Origin: Acanthosoma haemorrhoidale
Lineage: Eukaryota; Arthropoda; Insecta; Hemiptera; Acanthosomatidae
Assembly: GCA_930367205.1 (NCBI GenBank)
Contig: OV884012.1
Coordinates: forward strand, 60,657,239-60,721,238
Reading direction: 5' to 3'
Length of the DNA stretch: 64,000 bases
Part shown: positions 48,576 through 60,929 of the stretch, in pieces
Numbering within the stretch: the stretch's first letter is position 1
Layout: the number at the start of each line of letters is the position of its first letter
The notes under the pieces: generated by a model
Told to the model about the DNA's origin: nothing
The model's database searches: none
Seen by the model: the letters and a program-made list of their open reading frames with translations, nothing else
Made by a program: the position numbers and the translations under genes

Positions 48576-49060
48576 TTCCCCATAGCCCCTTTAAATTCAC
48601 AGATAATTATATACAATTGTAGATCCTCAGGCGAATCTATTTACAAATTTTGTTTGTATTTCCTGTAGCATCGCTACATTATATACAGGTTTTGTTATTT
48701 TGTAAAAATTATATAATGAATAAACAAGTATAATGATATACATTATACGTGACTGGACTAAACTGACTAATAAAGGTGATGGGGCTCACCTTTTTGATCA
48801 ACCTTAAAACTAACTTACATACTAATTCTTAACCTAATTTTTTCCCGACAGTCTGTTGCCATCGAGGCGGGAGGGGCGGTCGGGTCATAGTGTTAAACAC
48901 TGGGTTGGATAGGTGCTGCAACGAGTCAAAATACTTGATGTGTCTCCGGCGGATGAACTCACCCACCGACGGCACACCAAGTAACGGGTGCAGGTCAGCG
49001 TTCTTTAACCTCTCGAGAGAGGTATGTCGGAACACTTTTAGCATGATCCCATTCTGGAAA
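48576..49060 (-). mobile_element. 5'-truncated jockey-like LINE, copy B3
   Basis: About 485 bp on the minus strand: roughly 230 bp of ORF2 3' end (see 48829-49056) followed by the 3' UTR. The UTR includes ATTATACGTGACTGGACTAA, GATGCTACAGGAAATACAAA and AAAGGGGCTATGGGG. The expected poly(A) is replaced by a (TA)n tract. It shares its 3' UTR with B1. Confidence 0.85.
48829..49056 (-). pseudogene. C-terminal fragment of a jockey-like LINE reverse transcriptase ORF
   Basis: About 75 codons to a TAG-type stop at 48829. Key blocks are NADLHPLLGVPSVGEFIRRR, HIKYFDSL and NPVFNTMTRPPLPPRWQQT. This is the pattern at the C-terminus of jockey-superfamily proteins (LGIPSV.E.IRR...HPNPL). The polymerase and endonuclease domains are absent, so it cannot function alone. 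TTTTATTTCCAG at the upstream junction resembles a splice acceptor, which is probably coincidental. Confidence 0.75.
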
Positions 49061-49425
49061 TAAAACAAGTTATATATAATTGCTGATAGTTTATGTTACT
49101 AAGTGCTTAAGATATTATTAATAATTGTTATTTGTCAGTGATTTCATCATTTTTAAATCGTTAATTATTGTATATGATAGTTGATTATTTCTCAGTTTTT
49201 AAAAGTTGAGTTGTAGGCTGTATCTCTTTAACCTTTCCGTCGATATGTCAGTGAAAGTAAATTTATCGTTGGTAAATAAATAGGCACTTATTTATATTAT
49301 ATCATGAGTAGTGGTTAAAAGTTGTTCGCTTAAGCAACTAATGATTTTTTCATTCAATGTCTTCTGAAATGTATTTACAATCGAAAAAACTAGTTTAATT
49401 TTTTATCATCTCAAGTTGCACTGTA
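49061..49425. other. AT-rich spacer between two LINE copies
   Basis: No gene, TIR or repeat identified. Confidence 0.5.
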
Positions 49426-49850
49426 TTTTTTTTTTTTTTTCATATCTTTGTTACAAAATTAATATATGTTTCAAAATATAAATTGTACAAACAAATCTAT
49501 TTTCAAGTGATTCATTATATTTCCTGTAGCTTGGCTTAATTTTATAGAAATTCTGTTTTCTATACATAGTGATCTGCATAGTGCACAAGTATAATGATGT
49601 ACATTATATATTAATGTACTAAAATTAATAAAAGTGACGGGGCTCACCTTATTTATCATAGACTTAAAACTAACTTACATTTAACAATAAAAACTTAAAC
49701 TAAACCTTAACCTAATTTTCGCCGAAAGTCTGTTGCCACCGATATGGGACGGGTGGTGGGGTCATAGCGTTAAACACTGGGTTTGTCAAATGCTTCAACA
49801 AGTCAAAAAACATGATGTGTCTCCGGTGGATAAACTCACCCCGATGGAAC
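49426..49850 (-). mobile_element. 5'-truncated jockey-like LINE, copy B4 (diverged subfamily)
   Basis: Minus-strand copy ending in a poly(A) run (T run at 49426-49440). The 3' UTR is clearly related to B3 but has many substitutions and indels. The coding end is alignable (49712-49840). It represents an older or separate subfamily of the same LINE. Confidence 0.8.
49712..49840 (-). pseudogene. C-terminal LINE ORF fragment in B4
   Basis: Forty-two codons to a TAG stop: GEFIHRRHIMFFDLLKHL, then NPVFNAMTPPPVPYRWQQ. It aligns without gaps to the B3 fragment, with conservative changes. That suggests the reading frame was under selection in the source elements before both copies inserted. Confidence 0.7.
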
Positions 49851-49866
49851 ATGCACCCGGTACAGT

Positions 49867-52800
49867 GTATTTATGTATGTTTTTGAAAGCTGTTTTTCTT
49901 AATAATTATTTTTTGTGTTCAGTATTTTTCTCGATTTATCTGTACACAACTAGTTGCCAGTTTTAATAATAATATTATCGTTTAGTTTAAATAGTTTCCG
50001 AGTACATTACCCGCATATGTCAATTGATATAGCCTTCAGCCTTCGGAACTTAAGAATTGTCATGTAAGGTTCCAGTTTATTCTGTTCTCTGTTAATAGCG
50101 GTAATTGGAACAAACTAGCCAATTAAACCTTCAGTTTCTCTCCGTCCGAATAGGAAAAAAGGATACTAACTATAGTATTTTCTTTTCTCCACTTTCAAAT
50201 ATTATAGGCTTATAACCGTCGAATGGAATCTTATCGGCTTTATTGCAAGTTTATAAAGTACATATCTCTCTACTACATTAATTCTACCATAGAGTTGCAT
50301 TTAATCTAACCGAACAGTGTAATACAACTCATCTATGAAACTTTTTTTAATGAATCACAAATGGGATTCGAATATTTATTTACCTATAACTTTTATAATA
50401 TTTCAAATAATTTACAAAGACTTAAAAGGCGAGGATTTATGGAATTCTGAAAGCTCGTAAATATTAAAAAATGGTGATTGGAAGAGATGGACTTTAGGTG
50501 AATAATGTACGGCCGTTACAAATCATTAATGGATGTAGCGGGAACCGAATTCCACGGTATAAATATGTATGCTTCGGCATAAATATGCAGCATAAGAAAA
50601 ATGATGAAATGTTAATTAATATGAGGATTTTTAAAACAACAGACATTTAGACTCAACTATGAAAAAATTCATTGATGGCGCAAATAGCATTAATAATAAT
50701 AATAATAAAAATAGTCGATTGTGATGTTCCGCACAATTAAATTGTAATACTAACCATTTATTTGTATGTTCATTAACCTCGGTTTGAAATAATAAAATAA
50801 ATACCAACGCTGAAACGTGATATCCCCCACCGATTTCAGAAATCAGTAAAACTGTATTGGGCCGCCAATTAACGTTTTTAAGTTTAACACGTATTTATCG
50901 TTTCGGGGGAATCCTGCAATTCGCATTCATACTAAATTATAAAGTCAAAAATCTTTTTTCCTAGAAGCTGGCCAATTGCGTAGAAATCTTCAAAAGTTTT
51001 TGAACTTCAATATTTTTTAGGGGATTGAAAAAAAAAATATGGATATCTACGAAATATCGACAGTTTAATGAATGGCTTATTGTAATTATTACGCGTTATA
51101 CACACACTTAACAAACACATTAAATCAAATATATTCTTTATCAACTTTGAGAAATTTAACCTAGTTTGTAACCTCCAAATCATACAAATATTTCATTGCT
51201 GTTAATTGTCTTTGGGACACCAGGATTGAATACAATTCTCAGATATTACAGTACGAAGGGTGAGCTATTTTCATTTTCATATTTATTCATTCATTAAATA
51301 AAAAAGTGGCACAGTCAGGATTCGAATCCGTGGACTCGTTAAGACGGCCTAATTAAAAATAACACACATTAGTGTGACCTCATACCTCGTATCTTTACTT
51401 CTTTTGAATAAAGTAATCGATTTTCGTGAAGCATTTGTAATGATTTGGTTTTGTGCTAAAACCCCTTGATAAATTACTCTCATAAATTGTTGATACTATA
51501 ATTTTTTTTTTTGTTAGGCACCTATTATTAGAATAGTGTGGTGTAAAGTCGTCTTTTCATCCCGGCCCTAATCAGGCAACGGCGATATTGGTTTCCCAGC
51601 CTAGATATCCTTTAGTGTTTTTCGACTCCCTAACGGCATTCCTATGGGGCTCTGGGCTTCTTGCCAAGTCATACCGTGCCGATAAACCAACAGCTAAAAA
51701 AAACAAAAAACTTGTGGACTAGTTTATACCTTTCCTGGAAGGAAACCGCCGGAATCATTGAGCTCGAAAACAGTTTTATAATTTTCATGCCTGACCATGA
51801 ACGTTCGTATACGAATTTCACATATTGCAAATTTTTATTTGACGACGGATTCAAAGGGTACATAAAAGCTTCTAGTGGCTTTTGTTAGATGTAAATTGTA
51901 CTAAAGGAAGAAGTTGCAAAAGGTATGTAACTAAATGTAAATGTTTTAAGTGGGTAATTCCTATACAAAAATGTGCCTTAATTACAAACATGTTTTTAAA
52001 CATCAGTCAAATTAACAAGCGCAAAAGAAACAATGTGCATAAACCCCTTGGTTATACAGCACATTAAAAATGGACAATTCATAAATATTTTCTCCAAAAA
52101 TAACATGAATTAAAAAATAAAATACTAGAACAAGTTTAAGAAAAAAAAATTGATTTTATTTTTTTTTCATCTAGCTACGCTAGCGGCTAATCAAAAAAAA
52201 ATTTTAAAATGAGAAAATTTCAATTCAATTTTATTTTAGTAGGTGGCTTTTAGTGGCCATTTAGTTAATGGTAACCTTCAGTTACCAGAATTCATTTTAA
52301 AAATTAATTTAGAATTATCAATCTGAAAATTTAAAAAAAACTAAAAAAATTGAAAAACTCTTTAAAAAATTGGAAAATAACATATATTAAATGATCAGGA
52401 AAACGAGTGATTAATGCTAACATAAGAGATTCCACTCCTCTGAGGAACTTATCCCAAAGTAACTGGCAATAAAAACATACCTATAATTATTCATGACTTG
52501 GTCAACTATTTACTTATCTGACAAGAAAACTGCTGATATGTTTTCTCCTGTTCTTAGACATTTTCGATATTGAAGGGGAACGAAAAGGTCAAAAAGAAAA
52601 CGAGCAATTTTTATAACAAATTCCTTCAATTAAATTTATTAATGATGTGGTACTTTGCGAAGAAGCTGGTAAGCCATTGAAAGTGTCTCAAACGAATCTC
52701 ATTTGAGACTTTAAAGTCTCAAGACATTTATCAGAGAGACTGGTTTGAGAAGTTGTTCGACTATAAATGCCCCCTCCCACCCACTCTAACCCACTGTAAA

Positions 52801-54100
52801 TATAGGAACGTCTATGTCTGAGAGTTGTCCATCTTTCATTCCGACCAACTTCCAAGGAGTTCTAACTTTAACTAAAGCAAGACAGGCTATTATGAAGCTT
52901 ATCGGTAATTCCTCTTCCTCAGAGGAGGGGGGAGGGGGGGCTAAGGTCCTCCTAACTATGGGCAGGAGAGATTTGTATTTGGAAAAGTTGGTGACGTCGA
53001 GAAATTGACTGATGGAAAGTGGAGGGATCCACTTTAAAAGTCGATTTCCGCGGGCGGCCTCCAATATCCTTCAATTCTGCCAATTTCGACTGTTATGTTG
53101 ATTGCTTTCAGGCGTCATCTTCATTATGCGGTGATTGTAAAGGTACAGTTACTGTCTGAAATGAGTCGTTTGCTACTAACTACGAATACTCGAAACAATT
53201 CACATTGAATAAAAAAAAAATATTTATTTGTTTCTGGATATTAAGTGGGAGTTGTGTAAGCTGACACACTCAGCACTATGTTATATGTTTTAGTTCCTTT
53301 ACAGAATAATAGTATTACCAGAATGTAAATTCCCACAGCTGAATGCTTTGGGGGTACTGTCCTAAAGGCAGCAATTATGAAAACTGACAACGAGCCGTGA
53401 TATTTGATAGGTATAGCTAAGGAGGAAGAGGTAAGAAAAAAAATTGAAAACAACGAAGGTGAAGGGTGAGAGATAGGAAAGGGCTCACGTAGAAGGCGAG
53501 GAAGGGAATACAAAGTGGGTAGAACTACCCCCCAGGGCACCCTAAACCTCCATATCGCCGAGACCATCTCGCCTCTAGGCCCTGATAAAAATTTACCCCG
53601 GTTCTGACGCCTGCCTACCCGCTACCTCCTTACACCCTCCCTGATTAATTTCATCCCCCTCCCTCGAGCTCTGACATCTCCCGCCCTTGTAATTACAGGT
53701 AACTTCCATGTTTATCATATCTTTACGCAAGAGAGTTTATTTGTCTTGAAAGATAAACAACAAATTAAAACGCAACCACCCAAAGAATTTTCTCTTAACT
53801 TCTTGAGTATTACTGTTCTGTTTCAAGATTCTTGAACCGAATTGAAAATTGTGATTTTGAATTCTTCTGGGAGTCTTTCCAAAAGGATTTACTGATTGTT
53901 TCTAATTTTATTATGGTAACTTACATTCATTGGATTTCATAGCGAATGAACGTATGAAACGTGATTTTTTAAATCCTCATAAAAAAAAAGTCAAGTGAAA
54001 TTGCACAATTAAGGTTTTAATTAGTACATTGAAGCCTTTACAGACATAATTGATCAGGATACCGAGGTTTGTAATTAATTTATTTTTAATTACAAGTAAC
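49867..54100. other. Unique sequence, no gene seen
   Basis: AT-rich apart from patches at about 52760-53000 and 53480-53700, which are GC-richer and hold frames on both strands without domains. A tRNA-like GGATTCGAATCC at about 51320 next to a T run is not part of a complete tRNA. Confidence 0.45.
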
Positions 54101-55182
54101 TGATTGATAATTAACCCTTATCACGAAAAATTTTATTTATTTAATTAGTTTACTTATTATTGATCATACAGTTGGACGGAAGCTGGAATGAAAGATCAAG
54201 ACTAGACAGACAGACTGACAGATATGCGAGTGAAAACATGAGTTTTTCATTTAGAAAAAAATCAGCAAAACCACAAGAAATAGTACGCGACAACAGAATA
54301 TCTCTAAATGATTTTTTATAACATAATTTGATATTTTGATTTAAACGTCCGTTGAAAATAATTTTCGCACGTTGAAGAAATGCATGCAATCTTACGAATA
54401 TACTGGAGCGTTTTTTTTAGCGACCTAAAATGAATAAATAAATCAATAAGTATATAAATAAAACCCCTGTACTCCCGCTTAAGGCAATAAAATACCTGCC
54501 ATTGGGACATAATTTTAATATTTTCCAGGAGACAATCGTTCCAATATATACATTCGGCAGTATATAATAGAATGCATGTATATCTAACTATGGATTTGAA
54601 ATTACATTAGTTCATGGTTACATCCTTACGTTCCTCCAGGAACGGTTTCCCAAATCTGGATGAATTTACATTGAAGGAATAAATGAAGTTATTAACATCA
54701 AAGCTAGCCCTGTCTATTTTTTTATTTTAATTCTGTCAGCTTTCCAAAAAGTACAGATAAATCTCGTTCAAACTATAAGTAGGAACTATTATTATAACTA
54801 ACAATAACCCGATCTATAAATAAGAGTAATCTTATTTAGTCGCTAAATTTTAGGTCGCTAAAAAAAACGCTCCAGTATATTCGTAAGATTGCATGCATTT
54901 CTTCAACGCGCGAAAATTATTTTCAACGGACGTTTAAATCAAAATATCAAATTATGTTATAAAAAATCATTTAGAGATATTCTGTTGTCGCGTACTATTT
55001 CTTGTGGTTTTGCTGATTTTTTTCTAAATGAAAAACTTATGTTTTCACTCGCATATCTGTCAGTCTGTCTGTCTAGTCTTGATCTTTCATTCCAGCTTCC
55101 GTCCAACTGTATGGTCAATAATAAGTAAACTAATTAAATAAATAAATAATATTTTTTCTTGATAAGGGTTAATTATCAATCA
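54101..55182. mobile_element. 1.08-kb near-perfect inverted repeat, TTAA-bounded (piggyBac-like)
   Basis: The left arm 54101-54431 and right arm 54847-55182 are about 330 bp each and nearly identical as reverse complements, with a few substitutions and one small indel region near the outer end. A 415-bp loop separates them. TTAA occurs at 54111-54114 and 55169-55172, immediately followed inward by CCCTTATCA on both sides, the hallmark of piggyBac-type ends. The palindrome also extends 10 bp outside each TTAA, so either the target was itself palindromic or the structure is an inverted duplication. Both arms carry the same 79-codon frame (54150-54389 minus, 54889-55128 plus) simply because they are copies. 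No transposase is present. Confidence 0.8.
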
Positions 55183-55352
55183 CTACCTACCTGACTCCAT
55201 CCGCCTTTCTAGGCATTCCACACCCCATATCCTTCTCATACATCCTTCAAATAGGGGTCTCCCCTTAGTGAAAGGCACTTTCCAGCCAAAAATAATTTTC
55301 CTTATTTTTCCCACATTCCTATTTTTATAAGTTTGAGAGCTTAGGGGGGGGG
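55183..55352 (+). repeat. Family D retroposon copy D3 (truncated)
   Basis: It directly abuts the right end of the large inverted repeat. It contains CATCCTTCAAATAGGGGTCT, TTAGTGAAAGGCA, TTATTTTTCCC and TTTGAGAGCTTAGG, collinear with D2, and ends in a 10-base G run. No target duplication is evident. Confidence 0.75.
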
Positions 55353-56152
55353 GAATCTATAAATAATGTTTATTATTTCAAAAAATACTGGCGGGAATTC
55401 GTCTACTATAAAATTTTGAAAACCTGACACCTCTGAGATATTATGAAAATTTGAATTCTATCACGCGTGCGGGGTGAGTTGTTAGTTTAAGTTCAAAACA
55501 TTTCCGCTCTAAAGTCTGTTGTGGCGGTTCCTGGTGAAGTTTAAATACCAAGTTAAAACTTTCCACAGTTAGAGGGTGCTTGTGTTCCCAGTGCCTAAAT
55601 TTTCTCGAGATCATGAAACCTCTGAAGAGTTAAGATGTTTTCACGTGGTGTATTCACCTTTTAGCGGGAGTAAGAATAAGATTAATAAATAAAGTCTTTA
55701 GGAAAATAAAGTAGACCTCTAACTTTTCTGCCATTTCTTTGAGTCAAGTCTTCGTTTTTTTTTATTATTATTAGTTCTTTAAAGAAATAAAATGTATTGC
55801 CGCTTATCCTTCGAAGAATGGAAAATTTTTAAACACCCCCTAGAAAGTAACTAATGGATTAATTCAAAAGCCCTACGGACAGAATCTATTAAAACTAATT
55901 GAGACAGATAGCATTGGCCTAGCCTCACCCCATCTGCCTATCTTGGGCACTTGAAGCTCTCGGATCATTATTTTATCAACGTCGACACTGATAACAGGCC
56001 AGCTGGCAATAGGTTTCCCTTCCTCTAATGCTCATGCATATCGAGCGAGGATAAACATATATGTATCTAAAATGCACAACTACTTAGATATATACATGAA
56101 CATCTATAGTTTGTACATCAAGCTTCAATCAGTCAAGTACAGATAAATTTCA
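55353..56152. other. Unique sequence, no gene seen
   Basis: No ORF, TIR or retroposon tail was identified in this interval. Confidence 0.5.
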
Positions 56153-56235
56153 ATATCAATCTCTTCAAAATATTCCTTTATTGGTAAAATATAGTTTAAA
56201 AGACATTTCGCCTATATGTTAATATTCTTTTCTCA
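56153..56235 (-). repeat. Module F copy
   Basis: On the minus strand: AACATATAGGCGAAATGTCT, then TTTACCAATAAAGGAATATT and TTGAAGAGATTGATATTG. It aligns with the copy at 34319-34402 in order and spacing. Confidence 0.5.
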
Positions 56236-56287
56236 GCTTTACGTGTAACCTTTTCCAACATAATATTAGTCTGTTTATCTAAAAATT

Positions 56288-56431
56288 CTTCTTTCGCATG
56301 CGAGGGTTGTGACGACCATGTGGATTTGGGAGGTCTCTGGGCTTTTTGTAAATACTGTATGAATGAAGAATTGTGAATATAGTATAAATGAGAACATTTA
56401 ACACAATTACTTATTGCATAATAAAGATTTT
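56288..56431 (+). repeat. Family A retroposon tail, copy A7
   Basis: Plus-strand copy: TTTCGCATGCGAGGGTTGTG, GGATTTGGGAGGTCTCTGGG, AATACTGTATGAATGAAGAA, ACACAATTACTTATTGCATA, AATAAAG. It lacks the TATA-containing 5' half. A possible 7-bp duplication TCTAAAA flanks it but is too short to be sure. Confidence 0.8.
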
Positions 56432-58929
56432 ATATTTGTGTCTAAAACACTTGCATCTATTTTCCAAATTATTCAAGTAATTTCATACCAAATTCATAAA
56501 CTAGTTTCTGTTTAATTATTGTTCATTTATATTCAATAAATTGACCCTATTTATGATGGTGTATAAAGTCATCTAATATGGCTACCCACAAATATTCTTT
56601 ACTTTGATGCTTGCCATTTCGTTCCCTTCATCACCATTCTCAAGTGTCTAAAATTTATGATAGAACGTAATATCGAATCTTTGGTAATTGGATGATCACG
56701 CACGATGCGACATTCAATAGATAATTTACTAAATTAAATAGTATTCAATTATCAAAATAAGACAAAAAACAACTAGTCAACACAAGGTTGTCATCAAAAC
56801 ATCAAAAATAAAATCTGTTTGAAAACTATGGACAGTGAATTAAAAAGAATCAACTTATATAAAATGTAAATAATTAAAAAGAAAATTTGTAAATACTTTT
56901 GCTCCAGAGCTCTTTTCATTCTGAAATTATCATCATTGCCCATAGCATAATAAGCAATAGGTTTTTTACTGTATACACTTGTAAGAATATTTAACATATA
57001 TATATATATATGTCTAACTATAAATATTAATTAAGTAATAGTAATAAAGGAGTACACGATTGGGATTATTTAATAAAGTATATATGTAAAAAGTTAATTA
57101 TGTAAAAAGATTGTTAGCATTTTCTGCAAACCCTAATTCTTATTGCTTATTACGACGGTATACAAACTTATTATAGACGGTAGTTATGCATCCTTGGGAA
57201 ATATCAATATTTGTTCAGGGCTGAATTCTAATTGAGTGAAGTTTATTTGCAAACAATGATGAAAGAAATTCTAACCTTCAAAATAATTTATACCATTCGA
57301 CTATTAAATTATGACGATGCCGTTATGCAGGCACCTGCATCTTCTGGTTGTGCAATGGATGTAATAAATTAAATTTAACTTGCAGCTTGCGAAATAAATT
57401 TTTGAATGATTTTAAAAATAATGGTAAAAGAAGATTTCGCGTTTTCTTATACCTTTTATGTTATTTGAACAAAGTAGCAGTGTTGATGTTCTGATAATTG
57501 GCCATATTTATGTGAAAGAGATCCGACCCATAATTTTAGATTTTTTTTCTGTTTTCTATGGAATTGATTAGGTTTTGACATCTTTTATGTATAGCAAAAG
57601 GGATCCAAACCGCATGGACAAATTTCATAGGTGGAAATATAGAAGTTTTGTCTTACAAATTGTGATTCATTACATTTGCATTTTACAAAGTTACATATTT
57701 AACTATTACTACATAATATTTACTAACCAAATAAATAGAATAAATACATCAAACTCGGAAAAAATATGTTTATCAATTTCAATATTAAGAATAGCAGGTT
57801 TACCTTTTCTAAGGTTTCAACTGAAACGAATAGTAATCCGAAATATAATCAATGAACAAACTTTTATCATAATAAGTATTATAATTATAATAAGACTCGT
57901 CACACTTATTTATTAGACTCGAATTTTAGTGGAAACAACAAGTGTCTATGGGTTGGATCTTTTTTTTGCGTAACCACGTCCAATTATAAGTTGGATAACC
58001 TGCCCTAAGAGTACATTAGGAATTAGTACATAAATAATTTTACTGACATACGCAATCTAAACATTCTGACTGAATTCCATCAGTTACTCTCTCTGGCTCC
58101 CATATAGGGTTTCCTCTTACATTCACATACATACATGTTGTGTTAGTTATGTATTTAAAAGAATCATTATTAGTCCTAGTGTTCGTGTGTGATTAAAATA
58201 AGACATCAAATTATTTCCACAGACAACTAGACATAAATACTATTTTAAATATAAAAAATAAGATCACATCCGAGATTCGGACCTACCATTTGGGTATTTA
58301 CTCATGAGTCGGCCTTCGCAACGACACGTTCTTTAGCTGGCTTAGTCTTGTCCTTCATTAATAGCAGTTTACTTGTCCATTTTTGAAAATAAATGATGTT
58401 TATTAAGAATCGGAATATTGTTTGAACACTCGTTTTTCATATAACATTGTTGTTCTTTAATTTGATTGTTTCCTATACGTCTGCAGTCAAGGAACCTTAA
58501 TGGTGATGTACGTGCCATATTTGTTCTAATTGGATGCCTGCTTCCTACGATTTGCTTCCACTGGTGAGACTGGCCGAGGAAAGTTCAGTTCTTTTCTGAC
58601 GCGCTGAGAAGAAACATCTTTTTTTTTTTTAGTTTTGCCAGCATTTACCTTGGGTGCCTTATTATTTAGTAATAGTTCAATACAGCACCCATATGCATTC
58701 TTCCTTATTCCTCAATTCCTTCTAATGGTTTCCTTTCACACCTTTCATCCTCTTCTTTGCAAGTTGGATCAAGATAACCCATTTTTAGAGCTGTCCCTCA
58801 ATATTCATTTAATTATTTGGCAGTCTTCTGGCGTTATCTGTTATAAAAACAGAAGTAAATTACTCTCCAAAATTAAGTCAACGATTGAAGTGGTTGTAGA
58901 TATTATAGTGCTTATTTATTGAGTTTAAT
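56432..58929. other. Unique AT-rich sequence, no gene seen
   Basis: A TA tract lies at about 56996-57011. Frames such as 57575-57916 are isoleucine-rich by composition only. Confidence 0.5.
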
Positions 58930-59260
58930 AACATTCGTGTTCCCGTTATTGAGAGGGGAAGAGAAATTCGCGAATTTCGCCTTAAGCAAACGAATACCTG
59001 AAGAGAAGGCTCGCGGCGACCAAGGCTTGCTGGATCTATGAACTAATTAGAGCCAGGAATCGCTAAAGGGCGGGATCTTGGAGGCAGCTTCTATGATTTC
59101 ATTTAGCGTTGCCCTTTAATCAAGGAGACATAGACCGCGTGTTGTAGGATTAGCGGCCCTTGGTTGGCTTCTTGTGCTTGTGCGCCTGCCGTCTCCCCAT
59201 GGTTCGTTTCACTCCAGTCTGTCTCCTCTCTACCGGCTGTTTTTCACCTCAAAGGAGTCT
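58930..59260. other. GC-richer non-coding island
   Basis: A unique block of higher complexity between AT-rich flanks, without an ORF or repeat match. A candidate conserved non-coding element, by composition only. Confidence 0.25.
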
Positions 59261-60706
59261 CACGGTTTAATTTAAATTGTATATGTCGAGAGAGAGAGAC
59301 AGGCGGATTTTAGATGGATAAACTCGAATTGTCAATGTCAATTGAGCACTAAATGAATTATGTCTCTGTTTAGTTTGCTTTTGTTGACTTACTGCTCTTG
59401 CTAATTCATCAAAAGAAAAACACTGTATTAAAAAAAGAGTTAAATCTGCCCAATAACAACCTAATGCCACGGCACGCAGCGTACTTCAATCAATCATTTT
59501 GGATTAATAATTTTAAAAAAGAAATGAATCAACCGAATTAAAACACAAATGCTCAAACATAAAAAATATTGTACCATATTGTCTAAAAAGCCCCGTACCA
59601 TTACAATATCCTCCAATTCAAATCAGCTATCAAATCTTGTGATACCAAATCACGTCCATTGTATACATAATATAAAGTAGATATACGTTCAATATTGAAT
59701 ATTAGATTCATAAAATGCGGTTAGCAGGCGAACTAACATGATGGCCCTTCGACGAGACTCCGCCCAAGCTTGGTGAGAGATCTTGCAAGATTGCGAGAGA
59801 AAAGCGGAAGAGATTTAATATTGACAGGGGAGGAATATGTAAAGCGTCCGAAGATCGGAGAGGTTCAAGGCTCCTTAGTAACCTTTACTTTTGTTGAATT
59901 ACGTTGGGCTTTTCTTTTTTTTTTTTTTTTTTTTTTTTTCAAAACCAAAAACTAAACTTTTCACTCCCTGTAGTGTCTACCTATTGTGACTCCCATGTTC
60001 GTTATCATAAAATAATACATGATGGCCCCATTTGACGTTTCAACGACCTGAAAATACTTCCAGCCCCCATAAACACCATTGTATCATTAATTAAGTAAGT
60101 TTTGTATTTTTAACATATAATTACAAGTCACTAAAATTCAGGTCGCAACTTTAACTCAATCCGCGGTTGGGGTAGGTTCATGTGTATTTCGTATGGGGGT
60201 TCCAATTGATGTTCCGGCGATGCTGAGAATAAAATTAACCCGATGAAAAATTATAAATAATCATTAATAATTTAATATAGGTTGGAACTTTAGTGTGCTA
60301 TAATTAGAAAAGATCATTAAAATTGTGTTCAAACTTTTTTGCCAACTTTTTTTTTAACGAGAATGTTAGAGAAACCTTAGTTTAAAAATATAATTTTTAC
60401 TTTGCACTTTTAACTACGGAATGAGAAAGGGAAAAAAAATATCTCTAATTAATACCTTCATTAGTATAAATGTGAACTTGTAGTGTCTAAGTGTGACTTC
60501 GACGTCCGTTAGGTGTATCTCTATTAAATATGACATGTATGCTGTAATGAAATAATATAACATACTCTTTTTAGTCCTGTATATCCTATAACAGGAATAT
60601 GACGTAGCCTATACTCCTACGTTGTTTTTTAACGTATGAAATTTAAGAACGAGAGCTCTTAAATATTAGTCTTTGTCGTAAATATTGTATATAAAGTTTG
60701 ACAATT
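59261..60706. other. Unique sequence with a long poly-T tract
   Basis: A 25-base T run at 59915-59939 might be the poly(A) tail of a minus-strand retroposon, but I could not delimit a body or a target duplication. The rest is AT-rich without genes. Confidence 0.4.
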
Positions 60707-60714
60707 AATAGATA

Positions 60715-60918
60715 TTAGTAAAAGGCGAAAGATTTATTCGCTTTGAAAGGAGACCAGAGTTAATGAGTGAGTGAATGATGCTGTAATGAGCGAGTGAATG
60801 ATGCTGTAAACATGGTATGAATGAGATCATTTATCTGTATTATTATTGCCTTATAAAAAGCAGATTGTAATTATTGCACAATAAAGATTGTTATATTTAA
60901 AAAAAAAAAAAAAAAAAA
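60715..60918 (+). mobile_element. Complete short retroposon, copy A8 (shared head plus A tail)
   Basis: It starts TTAGTAAAAGGCGAAAG, with a head of about 45 bp ending GGAGACCAGAG. Two near-identical units containing GAGTGAATGATGCTGTAA follow, then the family A tail with GCAGATTGTAATT, CACAATAAAG and a poly(A) of about 22. The 11 bp AATAGATATTA appear on both sides (60707-60717 and 60919-60929), overlapping the element start by three bases. This is the cleanest retroposon in the window. It shows that family A is non-LTR (poly(A)-tailed). Its head is the one also found in B2. Confidence 0.85.
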
Positions 60919-60929
60919 AATAGATATTA

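Noticed and set aside
51300..51372. tRNA-like GGATTCGAATCC next to a T run (minus)
   Set aside because: No D arm or acceptor partner within tRNA length; at most a tRNA-derived relic.
54150..55128. Identical 79-codon ORFs at both arms (minus and plus)
   Set aside because: The sequence identity is explained by the inverted repeat, not by a conserved gene family.
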